Shown piece by piece: positions 1 to 11,214 of a stretch of 64,000 nt of DNA. Below the pieces are notes generated by a model that made no database searches, was not told the origin of the DNA, and saw only the letters and a program-made list of their open reading frames with translations. The stretch spans positions 4,728,408 through 4,792,407 of the forward strand of contig CAJFCJ010000006.1 of assembly GCA_904063045.1 (NCBI GenBank). Reading direction: 5' to 3'. Origin of the DNA: Dimorphilus gyrociliatus. Its lineage: Eukaryota > Annelida > Polychaeta > Dinophilidae. Made by a program: the position numbers and the translations under genes. How positions within the stretch are numbered: position 1 is the stretch's first letter; each line of letters opens with the position of its first letter.

Positions 1-3000
1 TTAATTTAGAGGAATACTTTACTATTGGCGACGTACTCTGGTAAGAGAGTGAAATATGTTAGTTAATCTTAGCTATCAAATCTTTTGTTCTCCATCATTT
101 TAGGGCAATTGATAATCTGGATTATGTTGGTAAGAATACAAACACCGCCGATGGCTTACGCAAGGTAAGAACACAAATTATTGGTAAGGGCGGAGATAGA
201 CCTGATGCAAGAAATATTGTGCTGGTAATAACTGATGGTAAGCCCAATCGTGAAGTTGATAAGACTGCTGACGAATCTCTAAAGCTTAAAGCAACTGGTG
301 CTGAGGTTAGTTAAAATATTTAACTGAACTGAAAGAAGTACTCATTTATACTTTGAATCAATTTTAGGTCATCGCCCTAGGAGTAACAAATGATGTTGAT
401 GATACTGAGTTGAAATTATTATCATCATATCCTAACAAGGAAGGACTTAACTATTATAAGACATTAGATTTCCAGAAATTAAATGAAGCTCTGAATCAAA
501 TGATAAAGAAAGTCTGTGGTACTCAAGGACCACCTGCACCAACAGTCATTGTACCTACTGTACCACCCGCACCACCAGAGTGTCAATCCACAAAGATCGA
601 TTTGTGCTTCATAGTTGACACTTCTGCATCAATCCGAAAGAGCAATCCAGCTGATCAATCCTACGATAATTGGCAGATTATGGTTGATTTTATGAAATAC
701 GTAGTAAACGCTATTGAAATTGGTCCTGATGCAAATCGCGTTGGGGCAGTACGTTTCTCAGAGACGGCTCATCTTGAATTCGATTTGGCCTCACATACAA
801 GCAAGGAAGATTTACTTCAGTAAGTTTTCCTTCTATTTCTTTTTTTAGAATTGTCATTATCATTTATCTTCACTTTCAGGGCAATTGATAAAATAAAATA
901 CGATGCATTGAATACAAATATAGCCGCTGGTTTAAGAGTTGCTAACTACGATGTATTTGGTCAACCAAGTAATAGAAAGAACGTAAGAGATGTTGCAATT
1001 CTCTTGACTGATGGAAAGGCTAATAGAGAAGCAAATCAAGTAACTCGTGAAGCAACCAACCTGAAGAAAGCCGGAGTAGAGGTATTTTTAATTATTTATT
1101 ATCAAGCCCATTTCCTATCACTTTTTTTTTGCAGATAATTGCTGTTGGCATAACTCAAAATGTGAATGGTCCTCAGCTAAAAGCCATTTCCTCACCTCCT
1201 CAAATCTTAAATCAGAATTATTACATCACAAATAATTTCTACGATTTATACAAGATTATTGGAGACATATGGAAGGTTGCGTGCGCCACTAAAGGTTAGA
1301 ACTTTGCTTATTTATCAGATAGTATATAACCTACTTTATGTTTGTAGAACCTGTTGAAGAAACCACTCAAGCACCAACAGTGAAACAGACCACAAAACCA
1401 GCTAATCCTTCTACCACGAAAAAGACTCCAAAACCAACCACTGCAGCTCCCAAACCAACTCTTCCATCATGTAATAGCGATTTGCCAGATAAACCAGCTA
1501 AACCAGGTATCACCTTTACACCAGAAAGTGGTTCAACAGAGTTGGAATATGTTTGTGAAATTTCAATCTACGATGAAACTAAAGTAGAAATGTATGTCGA
1601 ATATAAAGTTGAAGGTGTGCCAGTATCTATATCCTCAAAGGTGACTGGTAGAAGTTACAGACTTAAGGCATCAGCAATTAGCCGAACAATAGCCATTTAT
1701 AAACAAAAAGTTCAGTGTTGTGTCAAGGCACGTCATATTGACCAATGCGGTAATATGTATACTGTTGAAGTTTGTAGTGGAGAAATACAACATACATGCC
1801 AAGTTGTTGGCCAGAAAATCAGCGTAATGGAAGGACATGAAGCCCAAATACCAATTAAATGTAACGTTCCGCCTCGATATGTTTGCAATTTAGATAACAG
1901 CGATGTAGATTATGTATCAATTGAAACTGAAATGGAAGTACAAACGAACGAATTCTATTGCAATAAAAAGCCTATACCACAATATGTCTACGGTAAAGCT
2001 GGAAACAACAGATGCGGTCTTCGTGTCAATGAAAACAACTGGGCAGTAAATAAAAATATGAACATTCCTATAAAAGGCACTATTGACTACAGAAAAGATA
2101 CTACTCAAACACGTAAAACAACAGTCTATCTTATAAAATGGTCAACTAGCGGTCAAGAAATATGCCGAATTGAAATTGGAATAATTGTAATAGAAGTTAC
2201 CGAAATAAAACTAAAGCCTGGCATAAAATGCTACTCTCAAGGAGATCCCCATGTTCATACTTTTGATGGTCATAAGTATTCTCATCCATACGTTGGTGAA
2301 TTCTTATTCTGGAGAAACAAAGATCAGAGTTCATTCCCCTATGAAATAAGCGTTCAACATTATCAATGTACAAGGAATGCAGCATGTATTTGTGCTATAG
2401 GAGTTAGAGTTGGAGATGCAGTTATTACTATAGCACGTTGTGGCAAGAAAGTTACAAGAAAGGGTTGGGGCTGGAATCGCAAAGTATCGCAACCACCCAT
2501 GGATGTTAACACACGATTACACCCAGGATCAAAATTAATAGGCGTAGCGGTGTATGAAATAACGAAGGGATTTAAATACCAAATTAAACTTCCTCATGGT
2601 GGTCTTTTGTCAGTTGAAGCTAGATATTGGAAAGGTGGAAAAGCTGCTTATATGGATGTAAGCTATTATCCTTCACCTCTTGATTTTGCAAGCAGTGAAG
2701 GCTATTGCGGAAATTTCAACGGAAACCCCAACGATGATAAATGCGCAAGAGATTGCTTACTACAACAAAGGTATTACTTAGTTTAATATTGATTTATTCA
2801 TTAGATCTGTAATATTCTAATTTGATTCATTCAGATTTACATCAGCAACATCACTTTTTGTTGGTGTTAAAAAATCCTCTTCCAACACGAATACAGCATC
2901 GTCAACTGAATGGTGCTCTTGTCCAAAATCTGGAAATTCTTATTGTAGCACAGAATCATACCTCGTCAGAGATTGTGCTGGTACTTTGAAGGCAACATCA

Positions 3001-4311
3001 GGAAAAGATATAACTTTGAATATTAATAACAAAGCACCTGAGCCTAGTGCCAGACGTCGTAGAAATGCGTTCCCACCAGGCAATCCTGCTGATCCAAGAT
3101 TGAATGGCAATGCCAAATTAAAACCAGATTGGCCGACGGCAAGTGGTCGAACAGAAACAGAAGTGAGGCAATTATGCAATAGTAAGATTGCTCAGAGTGA
3201 TCTAGCCGCAAAGTGTGTTGCCTTTATCAACCAGGAGTTTGTTGACAACAAAGTAGATGACTGTGTCTATGACGTAGGCTTAACAGATGACGTTAAATAT
3301 GTCGATGTGACTTTAGCAGGCTTAAAGGATGCTTGTTCCACAGCTGCTGCGGCAAATGTTCCCGCAGCAAATGCTCCCAATCAGCCATTGCCAAATAATT
3401 TGCAAAATCTTAATGCACTCTTGTGCCCTAATGATTGTAGTGGCAATGGTAATTGCGATGCCGGCGTTTGTAACTGCAATAACGGCTTCACTGGTGATGA
3501 CTGCTCCATTGACAAGACGGCTCCACCAGTAGTCTCAGGTGTCGATAATGACGGTATTTGTTCTACAAATGATTGTAAGACTTATACGATTTTCGGAGAA
3601 GATTTCATTGATAGTGGAATAGTATGTTATATACAACAAATAACTGTGGATGACAATGGAGAAATTAAAAAAGTTGGAAATGTAAAACTGAAGGATGCCA
3701 CTTATGTCAGCGCAGCTGAAATTAGTTGCAACATTGACGGCGAAGATTTAACGGTCAAATATGAAGTTCAAGTAAGCAATGATGGAACAGCAACTACACT
3801 CAGCAAAGAGAAGGTCTATTTTATTCCTCACAATCAATGTTTTGTCTGCGGTTTAAGCTTTGCTGATACACCTTCATGTAATAGGACAACAGATGGTTGT
3901 CATATTCAAGGAACGTGTTATTCAGAAGGTGCGAGATCTCAGAATGATAAATGTAAAGTCTGCAAACCAACAGTAGATAATAGTGATTGGGTAAGCGAGT
4001 GTCCCGTAGAAACTACAGAACCATCAAAAACGACACGGCAACCCGTTTCACTGACTAAAGACGATGGACTATCTAATATGGAAATCGGTTTAGTAGTACT
4101 AGCGGTTGTGGTAGCAGTTATTGTTATTGGCTTAATTGCCTACTTAATTTACGATAATATGAAACGAAAACAACCAGTTCCAACACCTGAAGGATCTTTA
4201 ATAAAAGAAGATAAATACAGAATAGGTCCAACGGCTACCCGCCAATCAAGAGCCTTCGAAAGCATGCAGAACAATCCAGCGCTAGATGTAAATGGTCACA
4301 ATAGATATTAA
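1..4311 (+). CDS. vWA-VWD-EGF transmembrane protein, 5' end missing
   Basis: This is the 3' part of a large extracellular protein. Exons are 1-40, 104-305, 368-819, 880-1081, 1135-1294, 1348-2770 and 2835-4311. All phases close, giving about 1317 visible residues. The first visible part is the C-terminal half of one vWA domain. A Pro-rich linker and a complete second vWA domain follow, with MIDAS residues DTSAS and LLTDG, so it should bind a divalent cation. A Thr/Pro-rich mucin-like linker, a Cys-rich stretch and a VWD domain (CYSQGDPHVHTFDGHKY) come next. Then there are an EGF-like module (CSGNGNCDAGVCNC) and a single membrane helix near the C terminus (MEIGLVVLAVVVAVIVIGL) with a short basic cytoplasmic tail. 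This layout suggests a cell-surface adhesion or matrix protein, similar in parts to VWDE. The number of vWA domains upstream is unknown. Confidence 0.88.
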
Positions 4312-5041
4312 TGAACTCTTAAAGCATTTACCCTTCTTTATACATTTATAACGTTGAAACATCACTTCAAATAATATATATCTATATATTATTGATGTTA
4401 AATATATAATATATAATTTTTCTGCAATACATTCTTTTTCTATTTCTACTTACGTAACACATTTAGTTTGACGGAATTGATAAAGGAATTTATTTGTATT
4501 ACTGTTAAAATTTTTATCGTACTTTGGTTACTTTCTAACTAAACAGTGAGCTTTGATCGGAAAAACAAAAATACTTTTATCTAGAATTCCAAGAATTGTA
4601 GGTTGTACTAAATCTGACAGAGCTTAATACTAAAATATATTAAGCTGTTGAATTCTTTACAAAAAACCTTTACTCTTCTTTAAGCTCTACATTCAAGTAA
4701 ATCTTTTTAGTGTGATAACATATTTCTTTATTTTTTCCTTAGATATTAGTCATTGTTAAATCACTTTAATTCGATTTGAGCTGTCATAGTAGAGTTTTTT
4801 TATTGCATACAGGTTTTAGGTAGGCCAACTGTATATTAAATTCATCATCGCCTAAAAGTGAGCGGAACAGGGAATCAGGCCATCAGCAGAAGTTCATGTA
4901 AAAGCTCCGCATCGAATCTATATGTTCATTGAGATCTACTAATTAAAACAGTTCAACCCTCTATTAAGGAGATCAAATAATGCAAGATAATTCTTATAAC
5001 GACTAAAAGAAAACTAAAACAACTGTTTACAAGAAAAAGAG
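4312..5041. other. Intergenic, vWA gene to clpX
   Basis: AT-rich stretch with no coding signal on either strand. It should hold the 3' UTR of the upstream gene and the promoter of the ClpX gene. No clear AATAAA or TATA element stands out. Confidence 0.5.
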
Positions 5042-7228
5042 ATGGCTGTCAATTCTTTCAGATATCTTGCTGTCTGCTATTTAAGACAGCCATTGTTTAA
5101 AGTTACATTAAGAGGTAATGAAAACCCTAAAAACTGACCCTTTAATACTTTTCAAAATCTTTCTGTCTTGTAGCCACATTAGGAGGTTCAAGCTATCGAA
5201 ATTTTTTAAAGGTAAAGTCAAGCACAGTTTCTTCCCTACGTCACTATTCTGATAGCCAAAATGGCTCAGGGTCCACCAAAGGTCCTGAAAAAAAAGGATC
5301 CTGGTGGTGTCCTAAATGCGGTGAACCTTGCACTCATGTCGATACATTTGTCAGTAAGTATTTGAACAATTTACCAATAAGGTTTTTTCATAATAAACAA
5401 ATTATTATCGATAGATAAACAAATATAAATTTTTCAGCTGCCACGCGTTTCGTTAAGTGTGAAAAATGTAATCATTTTTTCATCGTTATACCTGAGAATG
5501 ATGGATCTAAAAGGGGTTTAAAGACTGATGCTACTGTTCATCCTGGTAAAGCAAAGCAGAAACCTCCACCTGCGCCCAAAAAAATTTATAACTATCTTTC
5601 TGATCATGTCATTGGTCAAAAGTACGCGAAAAAAGTTTTGTCAGTTGCAGTTTATAACCATTACAAGCGAGTGCATAACAATCTTCCTCCAGCAACAAGC
5701 ACTGACAGAAGTTCTGATATGTTTGTTTCGAGTGATGGAAGAAATATCAACAATACTACTTTAAATAATAGAGGTAATGAAAATTTCTTTCTGTTAAATT
5801 TATTTACATAGCCAATAAAAACGTTGCGTACTTTAAATTAGCTTGATATGCAAAAGCAATTAATCTATATTAGAGCAGACGTCATTTTTCTATTTAAAGA
5901 GCTGTTAACTCGTCGAATGATTTTACCTTCATCATAATCAAGTATTTTTCATTTCTTGCAGATCTTTTACATCTTTCTGGTATAAATCCAAATACGAATA
6001 TAACTGGAAGTGCATTAGGTCCGACGGGACCTACAGAAAATAGACAGACCTCGTCTTCCGATATTCTAGAAGCCTCGTCATACGAACTCCGCCTTGAAAA
6101 ATCAAATATTCTTATGTTGGGTCCCACTGGTTCAGGAAAAACTCTACTAGCTCAGACGTTAGCTCGTTGTTTAGATGTTCCTTTCGCTATTTGTGATTGT
6201 ACGACATTGACTCAAGCGGGTTACGTTGGTGAAGACATAGAGTCCGTTATTGCTAAACTACTACAAGATGCAAATTATGATGTAGAAAGAGCTCAAAGAG
6301 GCATAGTATTTCTAGATGAGGTTTGTTTATAGTTTCATGTCATAATCATTATTAATACGGTTTCAACAATTAGGTTGACAAAATTGGCAGCGTTCCGGGA
6401 ATTCATCAGCTCAGAGATGTAGGGGGAGAAGGAGTACAACAGGGTATGCTTAAAATGCTGGAAGGCACTACAGTAAATGTTCCAGAACGAAATAGCAGAA
6501 AATTACGCGGAGACAGCGTTTCTGTAGATACAACTAATATACTATTCGTTGCATCTGGAGCTTTTAACGGTTTAGATAAAATAGTATCTAGAAGGAAACA
6601 CGAAAAGTACTTAGGCTTCGGAACTGTCACTGCTCAACAAGGAAGACGAGCTGCTGCCGCAGCTGACCAAAGATCCTACTCAGAAAATGACGATGTTATA
6701 GAGGAGATTGAAGAAAGAGATAATCTATTGAAGAGTGTTGAAGCAAGAGACCTTATCGAATTTGGCATGATACCCGAATTCGTTGGAAGATTACCTGTTA
6801 TAGTGCCATTACATGGATTAAATGAAAAAATGCTGGTTCAGATTTTAACTGAGCCGAAAAACGCCATAATCCCTCAATTTCAAGCGCTCTTCCTTATGGA
6901 TGACGCTAATCTAGAAGTTACTCCAGAAGCTTTGAGAGCAATTGCAAAACAGGCTATGGAGAGGAAAACAGGTGCAAGAGGACTTCGAGCAATTATAGTT
7001 AGTTTCCTTAAAGTTAATTGTCAACAAAATAGTTAAATGATTAATGCAAATCTATTTTTTTAGGAACGAATTCTGTTGGAACCAATGTTTGAAGTGCCTG
7101 GAAGTGATATCATTGAAGTTATAATTGATGAGAAAGCGGTAAAAGAAGACGCCGATGCCAAATATGTAAAAAGAGAGTCAGTTTTAAATGAAGAAAAAGA
7201 AGAATGCACTAATCGAGTTGGCCAATGA
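5042..7228 (+). CDS. CLPX: ATP-dependent Clp protease ATP-binding subunit ClpX, mitochondrial
   Basis: AAA+ unfoldase that feeds substrates to the ClpP peptidase in the mitochondrial matrix; it also acts alone as a chaperone. Six exons (5042-5114, 5174-5353, 5438-5773, 5962-6320, 6374-6997, 7064-7228) join in phase to 578 residues, against about 630 in human. The N terminus is basic and Ser-rich, as expected of a mitochondrial presequence. A four-cysteine zinc-binding domain follows (CPKCGEPC and CEKC). Next come the conserved [13 protein letters not shown] segment, Walker A GPTGSGKT, the pore loop GYVGED, Walker B IVFLDEV, and the sensor region with GARGLRAI. The variable loop between KRVHNN and the Walker A region is shorter than in vertebrates. 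The ATG at 5042 is the first in frame and begins the presequence. Confidence 0.96.
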
Positions 7229-8591
7229 ATGAAGCCAATTTATTTAATGTCTTTTGGAAGTATTTAACAAAACTGTTTTAAATACTTTATTGGATATATT
7301 ATATAGAAAAACTGAAAAAAAAACACTTTTTCGTCTTAATGATTATTCATTCTATGAATCTTGGATATTAATTACATCTTATAGACAGTAAATTAAAAGG
7401 AAAATGATTTTACCTGTTTAAATCATTCGAACATTTAAAAAAAATGCAAAGAAATACATCTTTAATGGCAATTGTACAAAACATTTTCTCATATTGTATA
7501 TTAATTATATAAATTAACCATCTTAGTAGTAGTGAAAGCCGGAATGAAAATAGATAGAATAAAATAAATATGAATAATAATTTACCTGTCAATCGAAAGA
7601 TGTAGCTCAAGAGTCAATATTTCATTGCGAAATATTCTAATTTTAATGTTTTTTGGCATTTTATTCTATAAAACAATTGATAATCGAAGAAATCAAAGGT
7701 TAAAAGTGTTAAAATTTTCTTTAAATATTGATAAAATTTATTTCACTTTCAAGTTATCTATAATTTATTACTGAAGGATGTAAACAAGAAAATTTACGTT
7801 TAACTTATATCTCTCAGACTTCTGGATTAGATTATTCCTGATAATCTGTAACGAACACGAATATTTAATCTGTTAACCCCTCTGTACAAAAAAAAAAAAA
7901 CAAGTATAATGACTTTTTAAGAAAATTTATGGAGAATTATGGCGGAAAATTCTGATAAATTGCTATCATTTATTAAAAAAATAGAATAGTTTAAAAAGTT
8001 TACTATTTTTCTATTATTATGAATGTTTAACATATAAATTAATAAATTGTTTAGCAAGTAAATAAACAGTTCTTGTAAACAATTAGTAGACTAAAATTAA
8101 GGAGAATAAATGATAAAAATATCCTACTGGAAAGTAAATATATCAATTTTCTATGGAAAATTTTTAATTATTGAAAATATTAATATTAAAAAGTCAGCAA
8201 TATTATTTGACAATTGTCTATTTAATATTATGATTAATATAACTATATGAAGTATTTTTATCTCTAGATACATGTTATTGCATCACGTTTTTTTAACCTT
8301 CAATAGTCCCGCACTTATATATTTTTTGAAAATAAAAATAAAAAACATAAGAATAACTATTCTAAATACTAATCCATAAAATAAAAATGATTATTAAACT
8401 ATACCCGGAATATGAATGTTCTCTGTATAAAAAATATCAAAAAGAGAAAAATTCTATGGAAATATAGAACGTATCACAATTCGTAAAAGTTTGTATGGAA
8501 TATCATTAAAAAAAGAATTTTAGATACAATGTTTTAATATATTTGTATTATTATTACAAAATCTTGCTATTAGTGTAATATTTACACTATA
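7229..8591. other. Intergenic AT-rich DNA between convergent genes
   Basis: About 1.4 kb of very AT-rich DNA between the 3' ends of the ClpX gene (+) and the GH3-domain gene (-). It holds both 3' UTRs. I see no coding exon, RNA gene or repeat with a clear boundary. Confidence 0.5.
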
Positions 8592-10435
8592 TTATTGTCT
8601 ATTTTCTATTAAAAATTGTATTATATCTTCTCTTTCTAATTCCAATCTAGGCATTTTAAATGCCATATTATTTTCTTGTTTTAATATTTGACGTAAATTA
8701 TTAAAAGTATTCTTTCTAGTACAAATAACATTTATCTTGTCCATTTCATCGTTTTGCCTTAATTTATCATAAACGTTGAACGATTTCCTTAATTCGATAT
8801 CGAACATTAATTTTTCTTCTCTAGTTAGATTTCCTCCATCTATTAATTCTATAAATAGAATATAATGTGGAAGGGAACTATAATAATAGTTTTCGACGAT
8901 TGTACTCTTTCGAATATTAGGTATCAGGATCGTATCTATTATTATTTTATTTAACCTAATTGCAGTCAATTCAACAATTTCCAGGATAGTATTCTCTGAT
9001 AAAAATCTTCCTTTTACATTTAATACAGATTGTCTTCGGTTTAATAGCTTATATGTAAAGTAAGGTTTTTTACTAACAATTGTTATTAGATCACCAGTTC
9101 TGTATCTGTATAAACCGGAATTGTTTGTCACAACAACTTCGTAATTTTCTCCAATTGTAACATCTGACGGAAGAATAGGTATAAGCCTATTTATAACAGC
9201 GTCTTTTTCATGTATGAATTCAAAGAAGGCGTAGTTAGCGTTTAGAATGTAGACGCAACTATCCGGAGCTAACTCGGCGCCTATACCTATATGGCATTCA
9301 TTACAGGAGTGTATTAGACTATATGTATCTATATTTTTCATATAGATCTTTTTCATGGCCTTATAATAGATAGAGAATGTCCCTGACGTAATCATCTTGA
9401 CAGCTATTAAATTAGGCCAAATTCTTTTAGCTAACTCCTCCCTAGGACCATTAAAAATTGACTTGATTTCTAAAGCTCGTTTCCGATTGGGCGACAATTG
9501 ACTATTCAATTCTTTTCTTATTTTATCGTCTATTAATAGATTTTCATTCAAAATTCCATTATTTATATCCGAACATACTAACTCCCAGTGTTCATCTAAA
9601 TATTTCCAAAAGTAATAAACGGTTGAGGCGAATAGGGCATTAATTTCTCCTATATCCTTATCCCTTAGAGCAAATACGGCATGAACGTGTAAAGCAGATT
9701 TTTCATGGGCAATTAAAAAACCGCCGGGAGGTGTGACCCCAAATTTATATAGCCTGTCCGGTCTCAAGTGACATACAACTGCTCCTATAAATAAGACACG
9801 ATGAGGAAATAATAGCGTAATAACGATGTTAAAAACATTTCTACCTGAGTTGATGTCTTTTATTGAGCCAATATTATTCAAACCATAATAAAGTCCTAAT
9901 ACTCTATGTAAGGTTTTACTTTTTCCATTCGTTCCTTTATAAACGTTATACATAATAATTGGGCCTATATTACTCATACCGTATCTTTTCATTTCAGATG
10001 TAACTGGTATAATTTTAGGTTTTCCAGTTGTTCCCGACGTTTTGGCAAAATAAATAACATCTTTTTTACTTAATACATTTTGTCTTTTGGCCGATATTTT
10101 ATAAATATAATCTGAATAATCATTATATTCAGTTATCGGATGTAATTTATAGAAATCGTCGTAATCTTTTATACTATTAAATTTATACTTCTTTCCCCAT
10201 TCTGTCATACGATTATCATTTAATATCTTTATTAATAGTTTCTTTTGTTCGCTTTCTAAATGTTTATTCTTCCAAAGATGAATAAAACGTTTAAAAAACC
10301 CAAATAATATCAATATATTAAAACTTATATATTGAATAAGTAAACTTTTAATTGTATGACTTTTAGCCGGTTTCTTTCTATAAATATCATAAATGATAGA
10401 AAGTAGAAAAATTAGAGTTAATCCAATAATATTAT
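8592..10435 (-). CDS. GH3-domain protein (GHDC-like), first exon unresolved
   Basis: Member of the GH3 family, acyl-adenylate-forming enzymes best known in plants for conjugating amino acids to auxin and jasmonate. Animal members (GHDC) have no firmly known substrate. One long exon codes for 613 residues. It shows the adenylation-type nucleotide loop TSGTTGKPK followed by IIPVT, and a late YRYRTGDL motif, both typical of the fold. The reading frame stays open upstream of the first methionine through a hydrophobic segment (IIGLTLIFLLSIIYDIY) up to a good splice acceptor (TTTTTCCAG) at 10436. The protein is therefore probably membrane anchored at its N terminus, with a start codon in an upstream exon that I could not place. 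That exon may lie just upstream, or beyond the insulin gene. Confidence 0.85.
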
Positions 10436-10605
10436 CTGGAAAAATAAAATTCGAATAAAACTTTTTTTTTATAAAAAAAAACGAAAACTATTTTTTCCTT
10501 TCTTTCTTTTCTAGTATATTTCTCAACTTGAAAAAAAAGATAAAAATAACTCATACCAAACACACGAATAAATAAAAAATATACAATTCTTGTTTTTTTG
10601 TTCTT

Positions 10606-10631
10606 TTTGTTTTGTTTGTTTGTTTGTTTGT
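10606..10631. repeat. (GTTT)n microsatellite
   Basis: Five to six copies of GTTT, just beyond the insulin-like gene's polyadenylation signal. Confidence 0.75.
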
Positions 10632-10645
10632 CTTTTTTTTTTTAC

Positions 10646-10651
10646 TTTATT
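10646..10651 (-). terminator. Polyadenylation signal of the insulin-like gene
   Basis: AATAAA on the minus strand, 28 bp downstream of the insulin-like stop codon, followed by A- and T-rich sequence. Confidence 0.6.
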
Positions 10652-10678
10652 CTTCATAGTAGTTTTCATTCTGTATTC

Positions 10679-11017
10679 TCAATTTCTATGTACTAATGCT
10701 CTACTTGGGTCAGCGCAATAGCTCAACCATTCTTTAACGTCGCATTGATGAACGCAACATTCGCAGGCGATTGAATCTCCTCTACCCCTTTTCGTATTGA
10801 GCATAGCAAGCGCAGTCCTCTTCTTTATGAATGATCCATCAGAACGTTTTCCATTAACATTACCTGGGCCACAAATTGTTCGGATTGTTTTATCAATCAT
10901 ACCGAAACAATCTTTTTGTTGACGCATTGAATGAATTTCATGTATTTTGCAGATATGTTCACTGGCTAATGTAATAATGGGTAATAGGAGAATGAGTACG
11001 ATGTTTTTTGTAATCAT
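10679..11017 (-). CDS. Insulin-like peptide precursor, eight-cysteine type
   Basis: Secreted peptide hormone precursor of 112 residues. Residues 1-19 form a signal peptide (hydrophobic core IVLILLLPIITLA). The B-chain region has a cysteine pair spaced C-x11-C (CFGMIDKTIRTIC), as in insulin, plus an extra N-terminal cysteine. A short connecting peptide holds the basic sites GKR, KKR and TKR. The A-chain region contains CECCVHQCDVKEWLSYC, which gives CC-x3-C-x8-C, the insulin signature, plus an extra cysteine two residues before the CC pair. The extra pair suggests a fourth disulfide, as in molluscan insulin-related peptides. The ATG lies four bases after a splice acceptor (TTTACAG), with a donor at 11125-11126 upstream, so a noncoding first exon is likely. 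A TATA box stands near 11200. Expected to signal through an insulin-type receptor tyrosine kinase. Confidence 0.9.
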   Translation of the reverse strand: MITKNIVLILLLPIITLASEHICKIHEIHSMRQQKDCFGMIDKTIRTICGPGNVNGKRSDGSFIKKRTALAMLNTKRGRGDSIACECCVHQCDVKEWLSYCADPSRALVHRN

Positions 11018-11125
11018 TTCCTGTAAATAGAAGTAGTATTTTGTCTTTTTTTTTTCTTTGTTTGTTGATTTGTTTGTATTTTTAGCTTTTACTTGACTGA
11101 AGGGAGAAAAAACTTGTCAACTTAC

Positions 11126-11170
11126 CTTGAGAAGAAGAATGTAACAATGGTGAGGATGGGGGACGGGGGA
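11126..11170 (-). other. Probable 5' UTR exon of the insulin-like gene
   Basis: A consensus donor (TCAAG then GTAAG) ends this segment at 11126. The matching acceptor lies just before the insulin-like ATG. The 5' edge is estimated from the TATA box at 11199-11208, assuming transcription starts about 30 bp downstream. Confidence 0.5.
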
Positions 11171-11198
11171 AAAATTAAATAAATAATAGAATTCCAAT

Positions 11199-11208
11199 CT
11201 TTTATATA
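11199..11208 (-). promoter_or_regulatory. TATA box of the insulin-like gene
   Basis: TATATAAAAG on the minus strand, a full match to the metazoan TATA consensus, 70-80 bp upstream of the predicted 5' UTR donor site. Confidence 0.6.
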
Positions 11209-11214
11209 ATGTAA

